Shown piece by piece: positions 36,991-45,488 of a DNA stretch of 64,000 nt. The notes beneath the pieces are model-generated. The model did not search any database. It was given only the letters and a program-made list of their open reading frames with translations, and had not been told where the DNA came from. The DNA is from Fulvivirga marina (GTDB lineage: Bacteria > Bacteroidota > Bacteroidia > Cytophagales > Cyclobacteriaceae), in assembly GCF_016775155.1 (NCBI RefSeq), contig NZ_JAEUGD010000067.1, positions 393,021 through 457,020 on the forward strand, read 5' to 3'. Both the position numbers and the translations under genes were made by a program. The stretch's first letter is position 1. Every line of letters starts with the position of its first letter.

Positions 36991-38106
36991 TCAGGAATTG
37001 ATATGGTGATTATAAATATCGGCAAAGCTATTTACTGTAAAACGAATATCGTTTTCGGTTGCCCACTGATAAGCTTTTTGAACAACTACTTCCCACTGTT
37101 CTTGATGAGAGGCAATATTCAACACTTTTTCAGCAAGACCTTGATGGTCTCCTGGAGCCACCGAAACCGTTTCATTCTGCAAGTCCGAAATTATACCTGT
37201 CCTGGTACCAGCAATCAGCACCTTACATGCGGCAGCCTCCACGATTACCACACCCTGTGCCTCATACAATGAGGTATGTATTAATGCATGCGCCCATCCA
37301 AAATGTTGAGGCAGGTCGGTATTCTTAACTGGACCAAGGAAAGTTACATAATCTTCAAGGTTCAATTCCTTACACAACTTTTGTATCCTCCCCTCCATAT
37401 AATCGGCACCTGCAATTCTCAGATGGCAATCAAGACTATCTTTAATCCGTCTAAAAGCTCTAAGCAAAGTTTCCTGATCTTTAACCTCTGTGAGGTTAGC
37501 TACATGTAAAAAGTTAAATGATGGACCAAATTCCTTCTCTACAGGAACAAATATTTGCGTATCTACACCTATTGGGGTCACTTTTATGTTTTTGGTAAAT
37601 CCATACTTTCTCAATATTTCGGATTGAAATTCAGTAAGAGTAGTAACCTGACTGGCTGCTCTCAATGTTCTAAATAGCCATCTCTTTTTTCCAGGTTTTA
37701 ACATGTGCCCATATGGTATGGCTTCTACTGCGGCGGTCTCCCCTCCCTGAAGACTAACCACTGATGGTCGAATCAACAATTTTCCCAAGAACACAGCCAG
37801 CATTCCGGATGGCCCAGCCCATATACCATGAAAAAGGTCATAACTTTGCTTTTTATGATCTTTCCAGATTATAAAGCATAAACTTAGCATTCTCCAGAGA
37901 ACCGGCTGATCACGAGAAGTCTTGACCGACTTGATTTTAAAATTTTCGGGCCTAAATGTATCGCTTACCTCTATCAGAGAATAAACCGTAACCTCAAACT
38001 GCTCTGATAAACCATTGATCAAATTAACCAAAGCAGGTACACCCTGGCTGTAAAAACCATTTCCTACACCTCCTGGTACAACTATGGCTATCCTTTTTCT
38101 AGGCAT
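36991..38106 (-). CDS. Family 4 glycosyltransferase
   Basis: 371 residues, GT-B fold. IAVVVPGGVGNGFYSQG is the glycine-rich acceptor loop of domain 1; the second domain begins FNFLHVANLTEVKDQETLLRAF and contains LRIAGADYMEG, VTFLGPV and the EX7E motif in EAQGVVIVEAAA. It uses a retaining mechanism with a nucleotide sugar. It is second in the minus operon, downstream of the GT9 gene with one base between. Confidence 0.92.
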   Translation of the reverse strand: MPRKRIAIVVPGGVGNGFYSQGVPALVNLINGLSEQFEVTVYSLIEVSDTFRPENFKIKSVKTSRDQPVLWRMLSLCFIIWKDHKKQSYDLFHGIWAGPSGMLAVFLGKLLIRPSVVSLQGGETAAVEAIPYGHMLKPGKKRWLFRTLRAASQVTTLTEFQSEILRKYGFTKNIKVTPIGVDTQIFVPVEKEFGPSFNFLHVANLTEVKDQETLLRAFRRIKDSLDCHLRIAGADYMEGRIQKLCKELNLEDYVTFLGPVKNTDLPQHFGWAHALIHTSLYEAQGVVIVEAAACKVLIAGTRTGIISDLQNETVSVAPGDHQGLAEKVLNIASHQEQWEVVVQKAYQWATENDIRFTVNSFADIYNHHINS

Positions 38107-38107
38107 T

Positions 38108-39127
38108 CTATTTCTCTAATAATTCTTGAGCCTTATTAAAAACAAATTTCGGAGTAAAACGGGTAAGGCACCTTACATCACCAAATTTACACTCCGACAA
38201 CATACATTCTCCACATTCCATATCTGCTGAATTTAAACAGATTGAATGTGAACCCAAAGGTCTGGACCAGTCACTACGTGACGAGCCAAACAATGCTACG
38301 GTTGCCTTCCCTGAGACCCAGGCCATGTGCATAAGCCCCGAATCTTCTGTCAAAACCAACGACGCATGTTGCATTATCGCAAAAGCGGTTGCGGGAGAGG
38401 TCTTGCCCACCAGATTGATCAGGCTTTCTCCCAACTGCTCATGCAGATAAATCGCTTTTTCATTAATTCTTTCTATACCCAAAACCAGAAATTTCGCGTT
38501 GGGATATTTTTCCAAAATCAATCTGCCAAACTCAACGTAATTATGCAAAGGCCAATTCCTTGAAACTAAAAATCCGGCGGGGTTCAGAACTATTAGCATA
38601 TTCCCTTCTTGCCAACCTGAACCCGTTAAAAGGGATACGCTTTCCGGTGGCTTAATTTGAAATTTAAAATCAGGAGGCGCTGCTCCAAGCCCGATATTTC
38701 TAATTGTATTTTCTGTTCTGGCACCAGCCGGAATAGGGGACCACCTGTCAAACACACTCCAGGCCTTTGGTGCCAGCAGTCTTCTTATGATCTTACTAAC
38801 CCTATTGTTTTGCAAATCTACAACGGCATCATAATTCACCTGCTTTAACTTCAATGCCAGCATTAGAGCGCAAAAAGCTTGTTTTCGAGTGCTTCTTCCG
38901 CCCCTTAAAGTATAAACATTGGAAAATAACGATACAGAATTCGGAACAGTATCAAACTCTTCCCTGGTTAGAAAATCTATCTGAGCTTCAGGGAGGTTCT
39001 TTTTAAACCCCTGGATATAGGGAAGGGTAATGACCATATCTCCCATGGCCTGTAGCCGAATAAAAAGCACCTTTTTCGGGGCTTCCCTTTCAGTCCATGG
39101 ACGATATTTTTCCTTGCTATTCATCAT
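38108..39127 (-). CDS. Family 9 glycosyltransferase (heptosyltransferase-like)
   Basis: 339 residues. The ADP-heptose:LPS heptosyltransferase fold is indicated by VLFIRLQAMGDMVITLPYI at the start, LNPAGFLVSRNWPLHNY, INLVGKTS and LVLTEDSGLMHMAW. It ends with a cysteine-rich segment (CGECMLSEC and a further Cys) that may bind metal. In LPS loci such enzymes build the inner core. It is the first gene of the minus operon, divergent from thrA across 399 bases. The donor may not be heptose. Confidence 0.9.
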   Translation of the reverse strand: MMNSKEKYRPWTEREAPKKVLFIRLQAMGDMVITLPYIQGFKKNLPEAQIDFLTREEFDTVPNSVSLFSNVYTLRGGRSTRKQAFCALMLALKLKQVNYDAVVDLQNNRVSKIIRRLLAPKAWSVFDRWSPIPAGARTENTIRNIGLGAAPPDFKFQIKPPESVSLLTGSGWQEGNMLIVLNPAGFLVSRNWPLHNYVEFGRLILEKYPNAKFLVLGIERINEKAIYLHEQLGESLINLVGKTSPATAFAIMQHASLVLTEDSGLMHMAWVSGKATVALFGSSRSDWSRPLGSHSICLNSADMECGECMLSECKFGDVRCLTRFTPKFVFNKAQELLEK

Positions 39128-39280
39128 CTAAAATTAAATAAAAGATTAGGAGAATCAACCCATGAAAGCGCCTCTCCCCAATCAGACAAAATTTTGGAAC
39201 GGCAACGCCTGTACGCGAAAAAAACGTTAAGGGTTTGCCTTGACCGCAATCGAGTGCGGAGAAATTTTCTTATTTATTTA

Positions 39281-39311
39281 TTTGACTAATAAATATTTCA
39301 TTCTACTTTTA
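39281..39311 (+). promoter_or_regulatory. Candidate promoter of the thr operon
   Basis: TTTG at 39281-39284, exactly 19 bases, then TACTTTTA at 39304-39311, one base from TAnnTTTG. It would start transcription near 39318, just before the leader peptide, and give a leader RNA of about 210 bases before thrA. Confidence 0.6.
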
Positions 39312-39336
39312 CCTCAATAACACGAATTTAATTGTA

Positions 39337-39432
39337 GTGCAAAGGACAAATAACATATTCGATTTGGCTTCGACCAATCCCTCCCCAGGATTGACCGGCA
39401 CTACTTTTATTACCATTACCACAACCCCGTAG
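39337..39432 (+). CDS. thrL: thr operon leader peptide (attenuation)
   Basis: A 31-codon frame beginning GTG at 39337 and ending TAG at 39430-39432. Codons 22-30 (39400-39426) are Thr-Thr-Phe-Ile-Thr-Ile-Thr-Thr-Thr: six threonine and two isoleucine codons in nine, directly before Pro-stop. The E. coli thrL peptide likewise is rich in Thr and Ile. It lies behind a candidate promoter and before thrA-thrB-thrC. The start is uncertain: an in-frame TTG at 39364 would give 22 residues. There is no ATG and no strong Shine-Dalgarno site. The gene symbol is used by analogy. Confidence 0.7.
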   Translation: MQRTNNIFDLASTNPSPGLTGTTFITITTTP

Positions 39433-39480
39433 GGGGTTAATATTTACATACCACCGTCTAGGGGCTGGGCTCCGATTTTT
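39423..39480 (+). promoter_or_regulatory. Attenuator hairpins of the thr leader
   Basis: A first hairpin, AACCCC (39423-39428) with GGGGTT (39433-39438), has the leader-peptide stop codon in its loop. A second one, GGGGC-TGG-GCTCC (39461-39473), is GC-rich and followed by GATTTTT, as in an intrinsic terminator, 46 bases before thrA. An alternative pairing of CCCAG (39384-39388) with CTGGG (39465-39469) would open the second hairpin. The full alternating structure needs folding calculations. Confidence 0.55.
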
Positions 39481-39526
39481 CATAAACAGTTAATCATCTA
39501 ATTTCAACGCCATAAATTAGTTATTT

Positions 39527-41980
39527 ATGCAAGTCTTAAAATTTGGGGGTACTTCTGTAGCTTCCGCTAAAAACATCACACTAGTAAAAAGTGTAATCTT
39601 CGAGAAATCTTCTTCTGACCAGATCATTGCTGTAGTATCTGCTTTAGGAGGTATTACAACGCAATTGGTCAACTGTAGTGCAATGGCCGCCGCGGGTAAT
39701 GCAGAATATCTGAAAGAACTCGCCCAAGTAGAGCAAAAGCACATCAAAACCGTGCAGGAGCTAATTCCATTGAAAAAGCAAAGTAAAACAATGGGCAAGG
39801 TAAAAGTGCTCCTCAATGAATTAGAGGATATCTGTAGAGGAGTTTACCTAATCCATGAGCTTACCACTAAGACCAGCGATAAGATACTCAGTTTCGGAGA
39901 AAGGTTGTCTTCAACCATTATAGCTGATTTCTTCAATGACATGGACCACAGCACTTTTTTAGCTGATCCGAGAGATTTCATGGTTACGGATAGCAACTAT
40001 AGCCACGCTGAAGTAGATTTTGAAAAAACTAATCCTCGCATAGTATCTTACTTTAAAGATGTAAAAGAAAAGTTAATTGTATGCCCGGGCTTTATTGCGG
40101 CTTCGGTAGAAGGAGAGATTACAACACTAGGACGCGGAGGCTCTGACTATACTGCATCTATACTTGCCGCAGCCTTAAACTCTCCTGAACTGGAAATCTG
40201 GACTGACGTCAGCGGTATGATGACTGCTGACCCAAGACTCGTTTCATCAGCCTATGCAATTAGGGAAATTTCCTATGAAGAAGCTATGGAGCTATCACAC
40301 TTTGGGGCAAAAGTGATCTACCCCCCTACCATACAACCTGTATTGAAAAAGAATATCCCGATCCATATAAAAAATACTTTTAAAAAGGATGAAGCTGGAA
40401 CAGTAATCAAACAAGCGTCTGCTACCAACGGAAGCCTGATCAAAGGATTATCCTCCATACAAAATATCGCTCTTTTTAATTTGTCAGGAAGTGGCATGGT
40501 TGGTATACCCAATTTTTCTCACCGTTTGTTCAGGGCATTGTCTGCGGCCAAGGTAAATGTGGTCATGATCACTCAGGCCTCTTCTGAGCATACCATATGC
40601 GTAGGTATTGATGCCGGAGATGTGAAGAAATCGCAATTAGCCATTGAAAATGAATTTACATATGAGCTGGCAATGCATAAAATAGACCCCATACAGATAG
40701 AAAAAGACCTGGCCATCATAGCACTGGTAGGATCCAATATGAAAGAAAAAGTTGGTGTAAGTGGTACTATGTTTAGTGTGCTGGGACAAAATGGTATTAA
40801 TATTAAAGCTATTGCACAAGGTTCTTCGGAAAAAAACATCTCTGTGGTTATCTATGAGCGTGAGGTAAAGAAGGCACTGAACAGTCTGCATGAAAGCTTC
40901 TTTTTATCTGAAAAAAGGCGTATCAACCTTTTCATGATAGGCGTTGGAAATGTTGGCGCAGCCCTAATCGAGCAACTAAAAAAGCAAAAGCAATACCTGA
41001 GCCAGCAGCATCACATTGACCTAAGAGTGGTGGCTATGGCCAACAGCAAAAAAATGCTGTTTCAGGAAGGAGGCATTAACCTGAAAAACTGGAAAGAAAA
41101 TCTTACAGAAAATGGAGAGGCCATGAATGTCGAAGACTTTCTTCAGCAAATGGAAACATTAAACCTGCGCAATAGTATTTTCATTGATAATACGGCTAAC
41201 GCAGATATTGCCAGTTTATATAAAAAGGTACTACAAAAGAGTATTTCAGTGGTTACTCCTAACAAAATTGCCTGCACTAACTCTTATCAGGAATACCTGG
41301 ACTTAAAGAGGACGGCATTACAGTATAAGGCCAAATTCCTTTTTGAAACTAATGTTGGTGCCGGATTGCCCGTAATCAATACATTGAATGACCTGATCAA
41401 AAGTGGTGATGAAGTATTAAAAATCGAAGCTGTTTTATCAGGCAGTCTGAATTTCATATTTAACAATTTCGGACCTGATGTAAAGTTCGTGGATATAGTG
41501 CGCCAGGCACAGGTTGAGGGATATACAGAACCTGACCCTCGTATAGACCTGAGCGGTGTGGATGTAAAACGAAAGATACTGATCCTGATCCGTGAAAGTG
41601 GCCTGGATATGGAGACAGATAACATTACTGCCCAGGCATTTATCCCTGAAGACTGTATGAATGCTCCATCAATAGACCAGTTTTTTGACAAGCTTGGGGA
41701 GCACGAAGAAGTATTTCAACAGCTGGTAAAAAAGGCAGAAAAAGAAGGAAAGAAGATAAAGTATGTAGCATCCTTTGGCAAAGGAAAAGCCGAAACTGGC
41801 CTCAGGTTCGTAGAGGAATCACACCCCTTTTATAACCTCGAAGGAAAAGATAACATTGTTCTTTTCACAACTAAAAGGTACCCTGAACAGCCTTTAGTAA
41901 TTAAAGGTGCAGGTGCAGGTGCCGAAGTAACTGCTTCAGGAATATTTGCTGATATCATGAGAATCGCTAACGCCAATTAA
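39527..41980 (+). CDS. thrA: Bifunctional aspartate kinase / homoserine dehydrogenase I
   Basis: 817 residues, close to E. coli ThrA (820). Aspartate kinase occupies about 1-290 (QVLKFGGTSVA, LSFGERLS, TLGRGGSDYTA), two ACT domains about 310-460 (VNVVMITQASSEH and ALVGSNMKEKVGVSG), and homoserine dehydrogenase about 465-817 with its NAD(P) loop FMIGVGNVGAAL and the VVTPNKIA and AVLSGSLNFI catalytic segments. It carries out the first and third steps from aspartate to threonine. ACT domains suggest threonine feedback. It leads thrA-thrB-thrC and is preceded by a Thr/Ile leader peptide. Confidence 0.97.
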   Translation: MQVLKFGGTSVASAKNITLVKSVIFEKSSSDQIIAVVSALGGITTQLVNCSAMAAAGNAEYLKELAQVEQKHIKTVQELIPLKKQSKTMGKVKVLLNELEDICRGVYLIHELTTKTSDKILSFGERLSSTIIADFFNDMDHSTFLADPRDFMVTDSNYSHAEVDFEKTNPRIVSYFKDVKEKLIVCPGFIAASVEGEITTLGRGGSDYTASILAAALNSPELEIWTDVSGMMTADPRLVSSAYAIREISYEEAMELSHFGAKVIYPPTIQPVLKKNIPIHIKNTFKKDEAGTVIKQASATNGSLIKGLSSIQNIALFNLSGSGMVGIPNFSHRLFRALSAAKVNVVMITQASSEHTICVGIDAGDVKKSQLAIENEFTYELAMHKIDPIQIEKDLAIIALVGSNMKEKVGVSGTMFSVLGQNGINIKAIAQGSSEKNISVVIYEREVKKALNSLHESFFLSEKRRINLFMIGVGNVGAALIEQLKKQKQYLSQQHHIDLRVVAMANSKKMLFQEGGINLKNWKENLTENGEAMNVEDFLQQMETLNLRNSIFIDNTANADIASLYKKVLQKSISVVTPNKIACTNSYQEYLDLKRTALQYKAKFLFETNVGAGLPVINTLNDLIKSGDEVLKIEAVLSGSLNFIFNNFGPDVKFVDIVRQAQVEGYTEPDPRIDLSGVDVKRKILILIRESGLDMETDNITAQAFIPEDCMNAPSIDQFFDKLGEHEEVFQQLVKKAEKEGKKIKYVASFGKGKAETGLRFVEESHPFYNLEGKDNIVLFTTKRYPEQPLVIKGAGAGAEVTASGIFADIMRIANAN

Positions 41981-41984
41981 TACC

Positions 41985-42932
41985 ATGGAAAAGAAAATCA
42001 AAGTATTTGCTCCTGCAACTGTTGCCAACGTAGGTCCGGGTTTCGATATTTTCGGTCTGGCCCTGGAAGGCATTGGTGACGAGCTGGAGGTAAGTTTACG
42101 AGATGACAGTCAGATCAAAATTCTTCCGATAGAAGGATATGAAGATCTGCCTACAGATCCGAGCCTAAATGTGGCCGGAGTCGCTATTCAATCAATGCTT
42201 GATGAATTGGATTCTCAGCAGGGATTTGAAATAGTGATCAAAAAACGGGTTATGCCAGGCAGTGGGCTAGGTTCCAGTGCATCCAGTTCTGCTGCTGCTG
42301 TTTATGCTGCTAATGAGTTATTGGGTCGTCCATTCAGCAAAAAGGAGTTGGTACCTTTTGCCATGGAAGGAGAAAAAGCAACTTCCGGCAAAGCCCATGC
42401 AGACAATGTTACCCCCTCATTACTTGGGGGTTTTACACTGGTCCGCAGTTACACTCCTCTGGATGTGGTAAGTATTCCGTTCCCTGCAGAGCTTTATGTA
42501 GCTGTAGTCCACCCACAAATAGAGGTAAAAACGTCAGATTCCAAGCGCATCCTGAAAAGAGAAGTAGCGCTCGACATGGCCATCAGCCAGTGGGGTAATG
42601 TCGCCGGACTGGTAACAGGTCTGGCTTGTGGTGATTTTGACCTGATCGGAAGATCGTTAGAGGATCGCATCGTAGAGCCAATCCGCTCTGTATTGATCCC
42701 TGGCTATGAAGATGCCAAGCAACATGCCCTTGCTTCAGGAGCTTTGGGTTGCAGTATTTCAGGTTCAGGGCCATCCATTTTTGCCCTCACTGAGGGGAAA
42801 GCTATGGCTGAAAAAGTAGCTCAGGCTTTTGATAAATATTATACCGACCTGGGTATAGAACATAAGGTTTATATATCAGGTATCAATGCCGAGGGAGCCA
42901 AAACCATTAACAAACTGACAGAAAAGGTTTAA
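41985..42932 (+). CDS. thrB: Homoserine kinase
   Basis: 315 residues of the GHMP kinase family: start KVFAPATVANVGPGFDIFG, ATP loop MPGSGLGSSASSSAAAVYA and C-terminal GALGCSISGSGPSIFAL. It phosphorylates homoserine, giving the substrate of threonine synthase. Four bases after thrA, in the standard order. Length is normal. Confidence 0.97.
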   Translation: MEKKIKVFAPATVANVGPGFDIFGLALEGIGDELEVSLRDDSQIKILPIEGYEDLPTDPSLNVAGVAIQSMLDELDSQQGFEIVIKKRVMPGSGLGSSASSSAAAVYAANELLGRPFSKKELVPFAMEGEKATSGKAHADNVTPSLLGGFTLVRSYTPLDVVSIPFPAELYVAVVHPQIEVKTSDSKRILKREVALDMAISQWGNVAGLVTGLACGDFDLIGRSLEDRIVEPIRSVLIPGYEDAKQHALASGALGCSISGSGPSIFALTEGKAMAEKVAQAFDKYYTDLGIEHKVYISGINAEGAKTINKLTEKV

Positions 42933-43010
42933 AAATTGTGAACCACCATTTTAAAAGAAGTTATGGGCTATTAGTATCTCCCTAAGATGCTCAATTCAAA
43001 ATACACAAAC

Positions 43011-44303
43011 ATGCAATACTACAGCACTAATCATAAAACAAGTCCCGTAAGCTTTAAAGAAGCTGTAATCAAAGGTCTGCCTGATGATAATGGCCTGTTT
43101 ATGCCAGAGCGGATTCCTGAGCTTCCCAAATCATTTTTTAGCAGTCTGCACAAACTAAGTTTAGCAGAGATTGGCTACAACGTTGCCGAGTCTTTTGTGG
43201 ATGAGGACATTCCCGGCTCTGCATTATATAAGCTTATAGAGGATACCATGAATTTTGATATCCCCGTACAAGAAGTTGAAAAGGATACCTATGCACTAGA
43301 ATTATTTCATGGACCTACTCTTGCCTTTAAAGATGTGGGGGCAAGATTCCTAGCCCGTTGCCTAAGCCACTTCTCGGGTGGTGAAGCTAAAAAAGTGACC
43401 GTTCTTGTTGCCACTTCCGGAGACACCGGCAGTGCTGTTGCTCATGGTTTTTTAGGCGTTGAAAATGTAGATGTAGTTATACTATACCCTAAAGGGAAGG
43501 TTAGCAAGCTACAAGAGCAGCAACTTACTACTTTGGGCCAAAATATTACAGCACTTGAAATTGACGGCACATTTGACGATTGCCAACGCATGGTAAAAAG
43601 TGCCTTTTTAGATAAGGAACTGAATAATAGAATGCAGCTTACCTCTGCAAACTCTATCAATATGGCTAGGTTAATTCCACAGTCTTTCTATTACTTCTGG
43701 GCTAAAGCTCAACTACCTGATCATGATCTCGTATTTTCTGTACCTAGTGGCAACTATGGCAATCTAACAGCAGGGCTTTTAGCTAAAAAAATGGGGCTGG
43801 ACATCAAAGGCTTTATAGCCTCTTCGAACATCAATGATGTAGTACCTAATTATCTGGCATCGGGTAAATTCAGCCCAACTGCATCTAAGCAAACAATTTC
43901 TAATGCTATGGATGTAGGCAACCCTAGCAATTTTTACCGTATGCTTGACCTATACGAGAATGATTGGGATAAAATTACAGAAGAAATTAAGGGCTACAGC
44001 TTCAATGACGACGAAACACGTGAAGCCATGAAAGCTGTTTATGGTCTTACAGGATATACGCTTGACCCTCATGGTGCAGTGGGCTACCTCGGACTTAAAA
44101 ATTACTTAAAGGATCATCAGGCAACTGGTATTTTCCTTGAAACTGCTCACCCCGCTAAGTTCAAAGATGTGGTGGATGAAGTAATTGGAAATGTTGACGT
44201 ACCAGAAAGACTGGCTCAATACATGGATAAAGAGAAAAAGAGTATTGAGATGGAAAGTGAATTTGAGGAACTAAAGAAATTTTTGATAAAAGGTAAAAGC
44301 TAA
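43011..44303 (+). CDS. thrC: Threonine synthase
   Basis: 430 residues from the ATG at 43011 (MQYYSTNHKTSPVSFKEA), the conserved family start; an ATG at 42987 in the same frame adds eight residues with no family support. The PLP lysine is in LAFKDVGARF, with ATSGDTGSAVAHGF as the phosphate-binding loop and SVPSGNYGNLTAG further on. It converts O-phosphohomoserine to threonine. Last gene of the thr operon, followed by a 19-bp hairpin. Confidence 0.96.
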   Translation: MQYYSTNHKTSPVSFKEAVIKGLPDDNGLFMPERIPELPKSFFSSLHKLSLAEIGYNVAESFVDEDIPGSALYKLIEDTMNFDIPVQEVEKDTYALELFHGPTLAFKDVGARFLARCLSHFSGGEAKKVTVLVATSGDTGSAVAHGFLGVENVDVVILYPKGKVSKLQEQQLTTLGQNITALEIDGTFDDCQRMVKSAFLDKELNNRMQLTSANSINMARLIPQSFYYFWAKAQLPDHDLVFSVPSGNYGNLTAGLLAKKMGLDIKGFIASSNINDVVPNYLASGKFSPTASKQTISNAMDVGNPSNFYRMLDLYENDWDKITEEIKGYSFNDDETREAMKAVYGLTGYTLDPHGAVGYLGLKNYLKDHQATGIFLETAHPAKFKDVVDEVIGNVDVPERLAQYMDKEKKSIEMESEFEELKKFLIKGKS

Positions 44304-44344
44304 AAATAGTTATCGGATGACAACCTGTCATTCGATAACTATTT
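44304..44344. terminator. Bidirectional terminator between thrC and the lipoprotein gene
   Basis: A 19-bp stem (44304-44322 with 44326-44344) with one G-T pair and a three-base loop. It starts at the thrC stop and includes the stop codon of the converging gene. The A/T-rich ends would give a T run on either strand. Confidence 0.85.
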
Positions 44345-44770
44345 AATTCTCTTATACACCACTGTTGATTCCGTCGGGTCGGCACCTCCACCTGAAAGGC
44401 CAATGGTATTTTTATCAATGAACTCTACACTAAACTCAGTCGAAGAGCTTAAACCATATAAGGAAAACAGTTCACGACCAATTTTCTTTTCTGTCAAACG
44501 GAACTGATATCTTGAACTCCTATCTATTTCAGAAACCCAAACATCACTCACCTCTGCAAAAAGATTTACATACTTATTGTTATTTAACTTAGTTATCTTC
44601 CCTTTGAACTTGTTATTTTCTTTAGTGATCTCCACCTGAATCCCATCAAACACTTTTCGTCCTTCAAGCTCCCAAATACCGACAAACTGATCCTCCGAGA
44701 CATGATCATATTTTTCAGAACAACCCAGAAAGACAATCAAGAAACAAAATGCTAACCCTATATACTTCAT
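44339..44770 (-). CDS. Small lipoprotein of unknown function
   Basis: 143 residues from the ATG at 44770: signal MKYIGLAFCFLIVFLGC with a lipobox, then a beta-rich body with FVGIWELEGRKVFDGIQVEI and EFSVEFIDKNTIGLSGGG, reminiscent of lipocalin-like or DUF-type small lipoproteins that begin with a GxW motif. A longer frame to 44839 adds an unlikely leader. Function unknown. The 68 bases upstream of the longer frame hold the terminator of the next minus-strand gene, so this gene has its own transcript. Confidence 0.6.
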   Translation of the reverse strand: MKYIGLAFCFLIVFLGCSEKYDHVSEDQFVGIWELEGRKVFDGIQVEITKENNKFKGKITKLNNNKYVNLFAEVSDVWVSEIDRSSRYQFRLTEKKIGRELFSLYGLSSSTEFSVEFIDKNTIGLSGGGADPTESTVVYKRIK

Positions 44771-44861
44771 GTTAAATAGTTTAGTCAGCAAAGTAAGAAT
44801 AATGTCTTTAGCAAAAGAAGTAAAAATGGTTAAAATCAATGAATGAAATATTCATACAAAA

Positions 44862-44894
44862 AGCTTTACTAATCCAGTCAGGCTCAGTAAAGCT
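44862..44894 (-). terminator. Rho-independent terminator after the SnoaL-like gene
   Basis: 9-bp perfect stem AGCTTTACT / AGTAAAGCT (44862-44870, 44886-44894); on the minus strand a T run (CTTTTTG) follows. It lies 14 bases after the stop at 44908. Confidence 0.8.
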
Positions 44895-44907
44895 GAGTAA
44901 TCAATAA

Positions 44908-45372
44908 TCACTTCGGCTGGAGCTGCGCCACAAAAGTCTGCCTCATTATTTTACCATTCTGAACTACAAAAGTGTCGGAGCCTAGGGGTACATTCAATGC
45001 CGGGGTATCTGCGTGCCATACAATATAGGCAATATCTTCTTTCACATACTGTATGTCGATTTCGAAAATAGTACCATCTGCAGGGAAAGCCGGAAGGAGG
45101 TTTTCATAATAAGCCTGGATTTCATTTAAACCTTTAAAAACCCCTTCAGGTGTGGTAAGGGTTGATGATTCCGTATAATCATCCATTATACGACCAACAT
45201 CCCTTAAGCCAAATCCGGTTAAATGACTTTCAAGAACCGCTGCTGTTATTTCTGAGTCTATCAATGGACCGCAGGGAGGTTCACCATCCGGAGGAAGTGG
45301 ATGATCATCATCGCAGGCGTAAAAAATATTACTGAACAGGAAAACAAGAAAGGTGTAAGCTAAAGTTTTCAT
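44908..45372 (-). CDS. SnoaL/NTF2-like (DUF4440-type) lipoprotein
   Basis: 154 residues from the ATG at 45372: lipoprotein signal MKTLAYTFLVFLFSNIFYAC, then an Asp/Pro-rich linker and an NTF2-like fold (about 50-150): LESHLTGFGLRDVGRIMDDYTESSTL, GVFKGLNEIQAYYENLLPAFP and a C-terminal beta sheet ending KIMRQTFVAQL. The order of helix, FxGxxEIxxYY and sheet is typical of SnoaL/DUF4440 proteins. There is no clear catalytic residue set. Probably periplasmic or outer-membrane anchored; ligand unknown. Confidence 0.7.
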   Translation of the reverse strand: MKTLAYTFLVFLFSNIFYACDDDHPLPPDGEPPCGPLIDSEITAAVLESHLTGFGLRDVGRIMDDYTESSTLTTPEGVFKGLNEIQAYYENLLPAFPADGTIFEIDIQYVKEDIAYIVWHADTPALNVPLGSDTFVVQNGKIMRQTFVAQLQPK

Positions 45373-45437
45373 AATATTCCAGGTTTTAGTGTACCATACA
45401 AGCTCCAAAATATTTTACTTCCTCAAAAACCATAAAA

Positions 45438-45478
45438 TCACAAAAAGGTACCCACATAATATAAGTACCTTTTTGTGA
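45438..45478 (-). terminator. Rho-independent terminator after the DUF4139 gene
   Basis: A 14-bp perfect stem TCACAAAAAGGTAC / GTACCTTTTTGTGA (45438-45451, 45465-45478) 10 bases after the stop codon. The stem carries the T tract itself. Confidence 0.82.
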
Positions 45479-45488
45479 GTGCTTTACA

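Noticed and set aside
41287..41691. 134-codon minus-strand frame inside thrA
   Set aside because: Antisense shadow of the homoserine dehydrogenase domain; composition is typical of a complementary frame.
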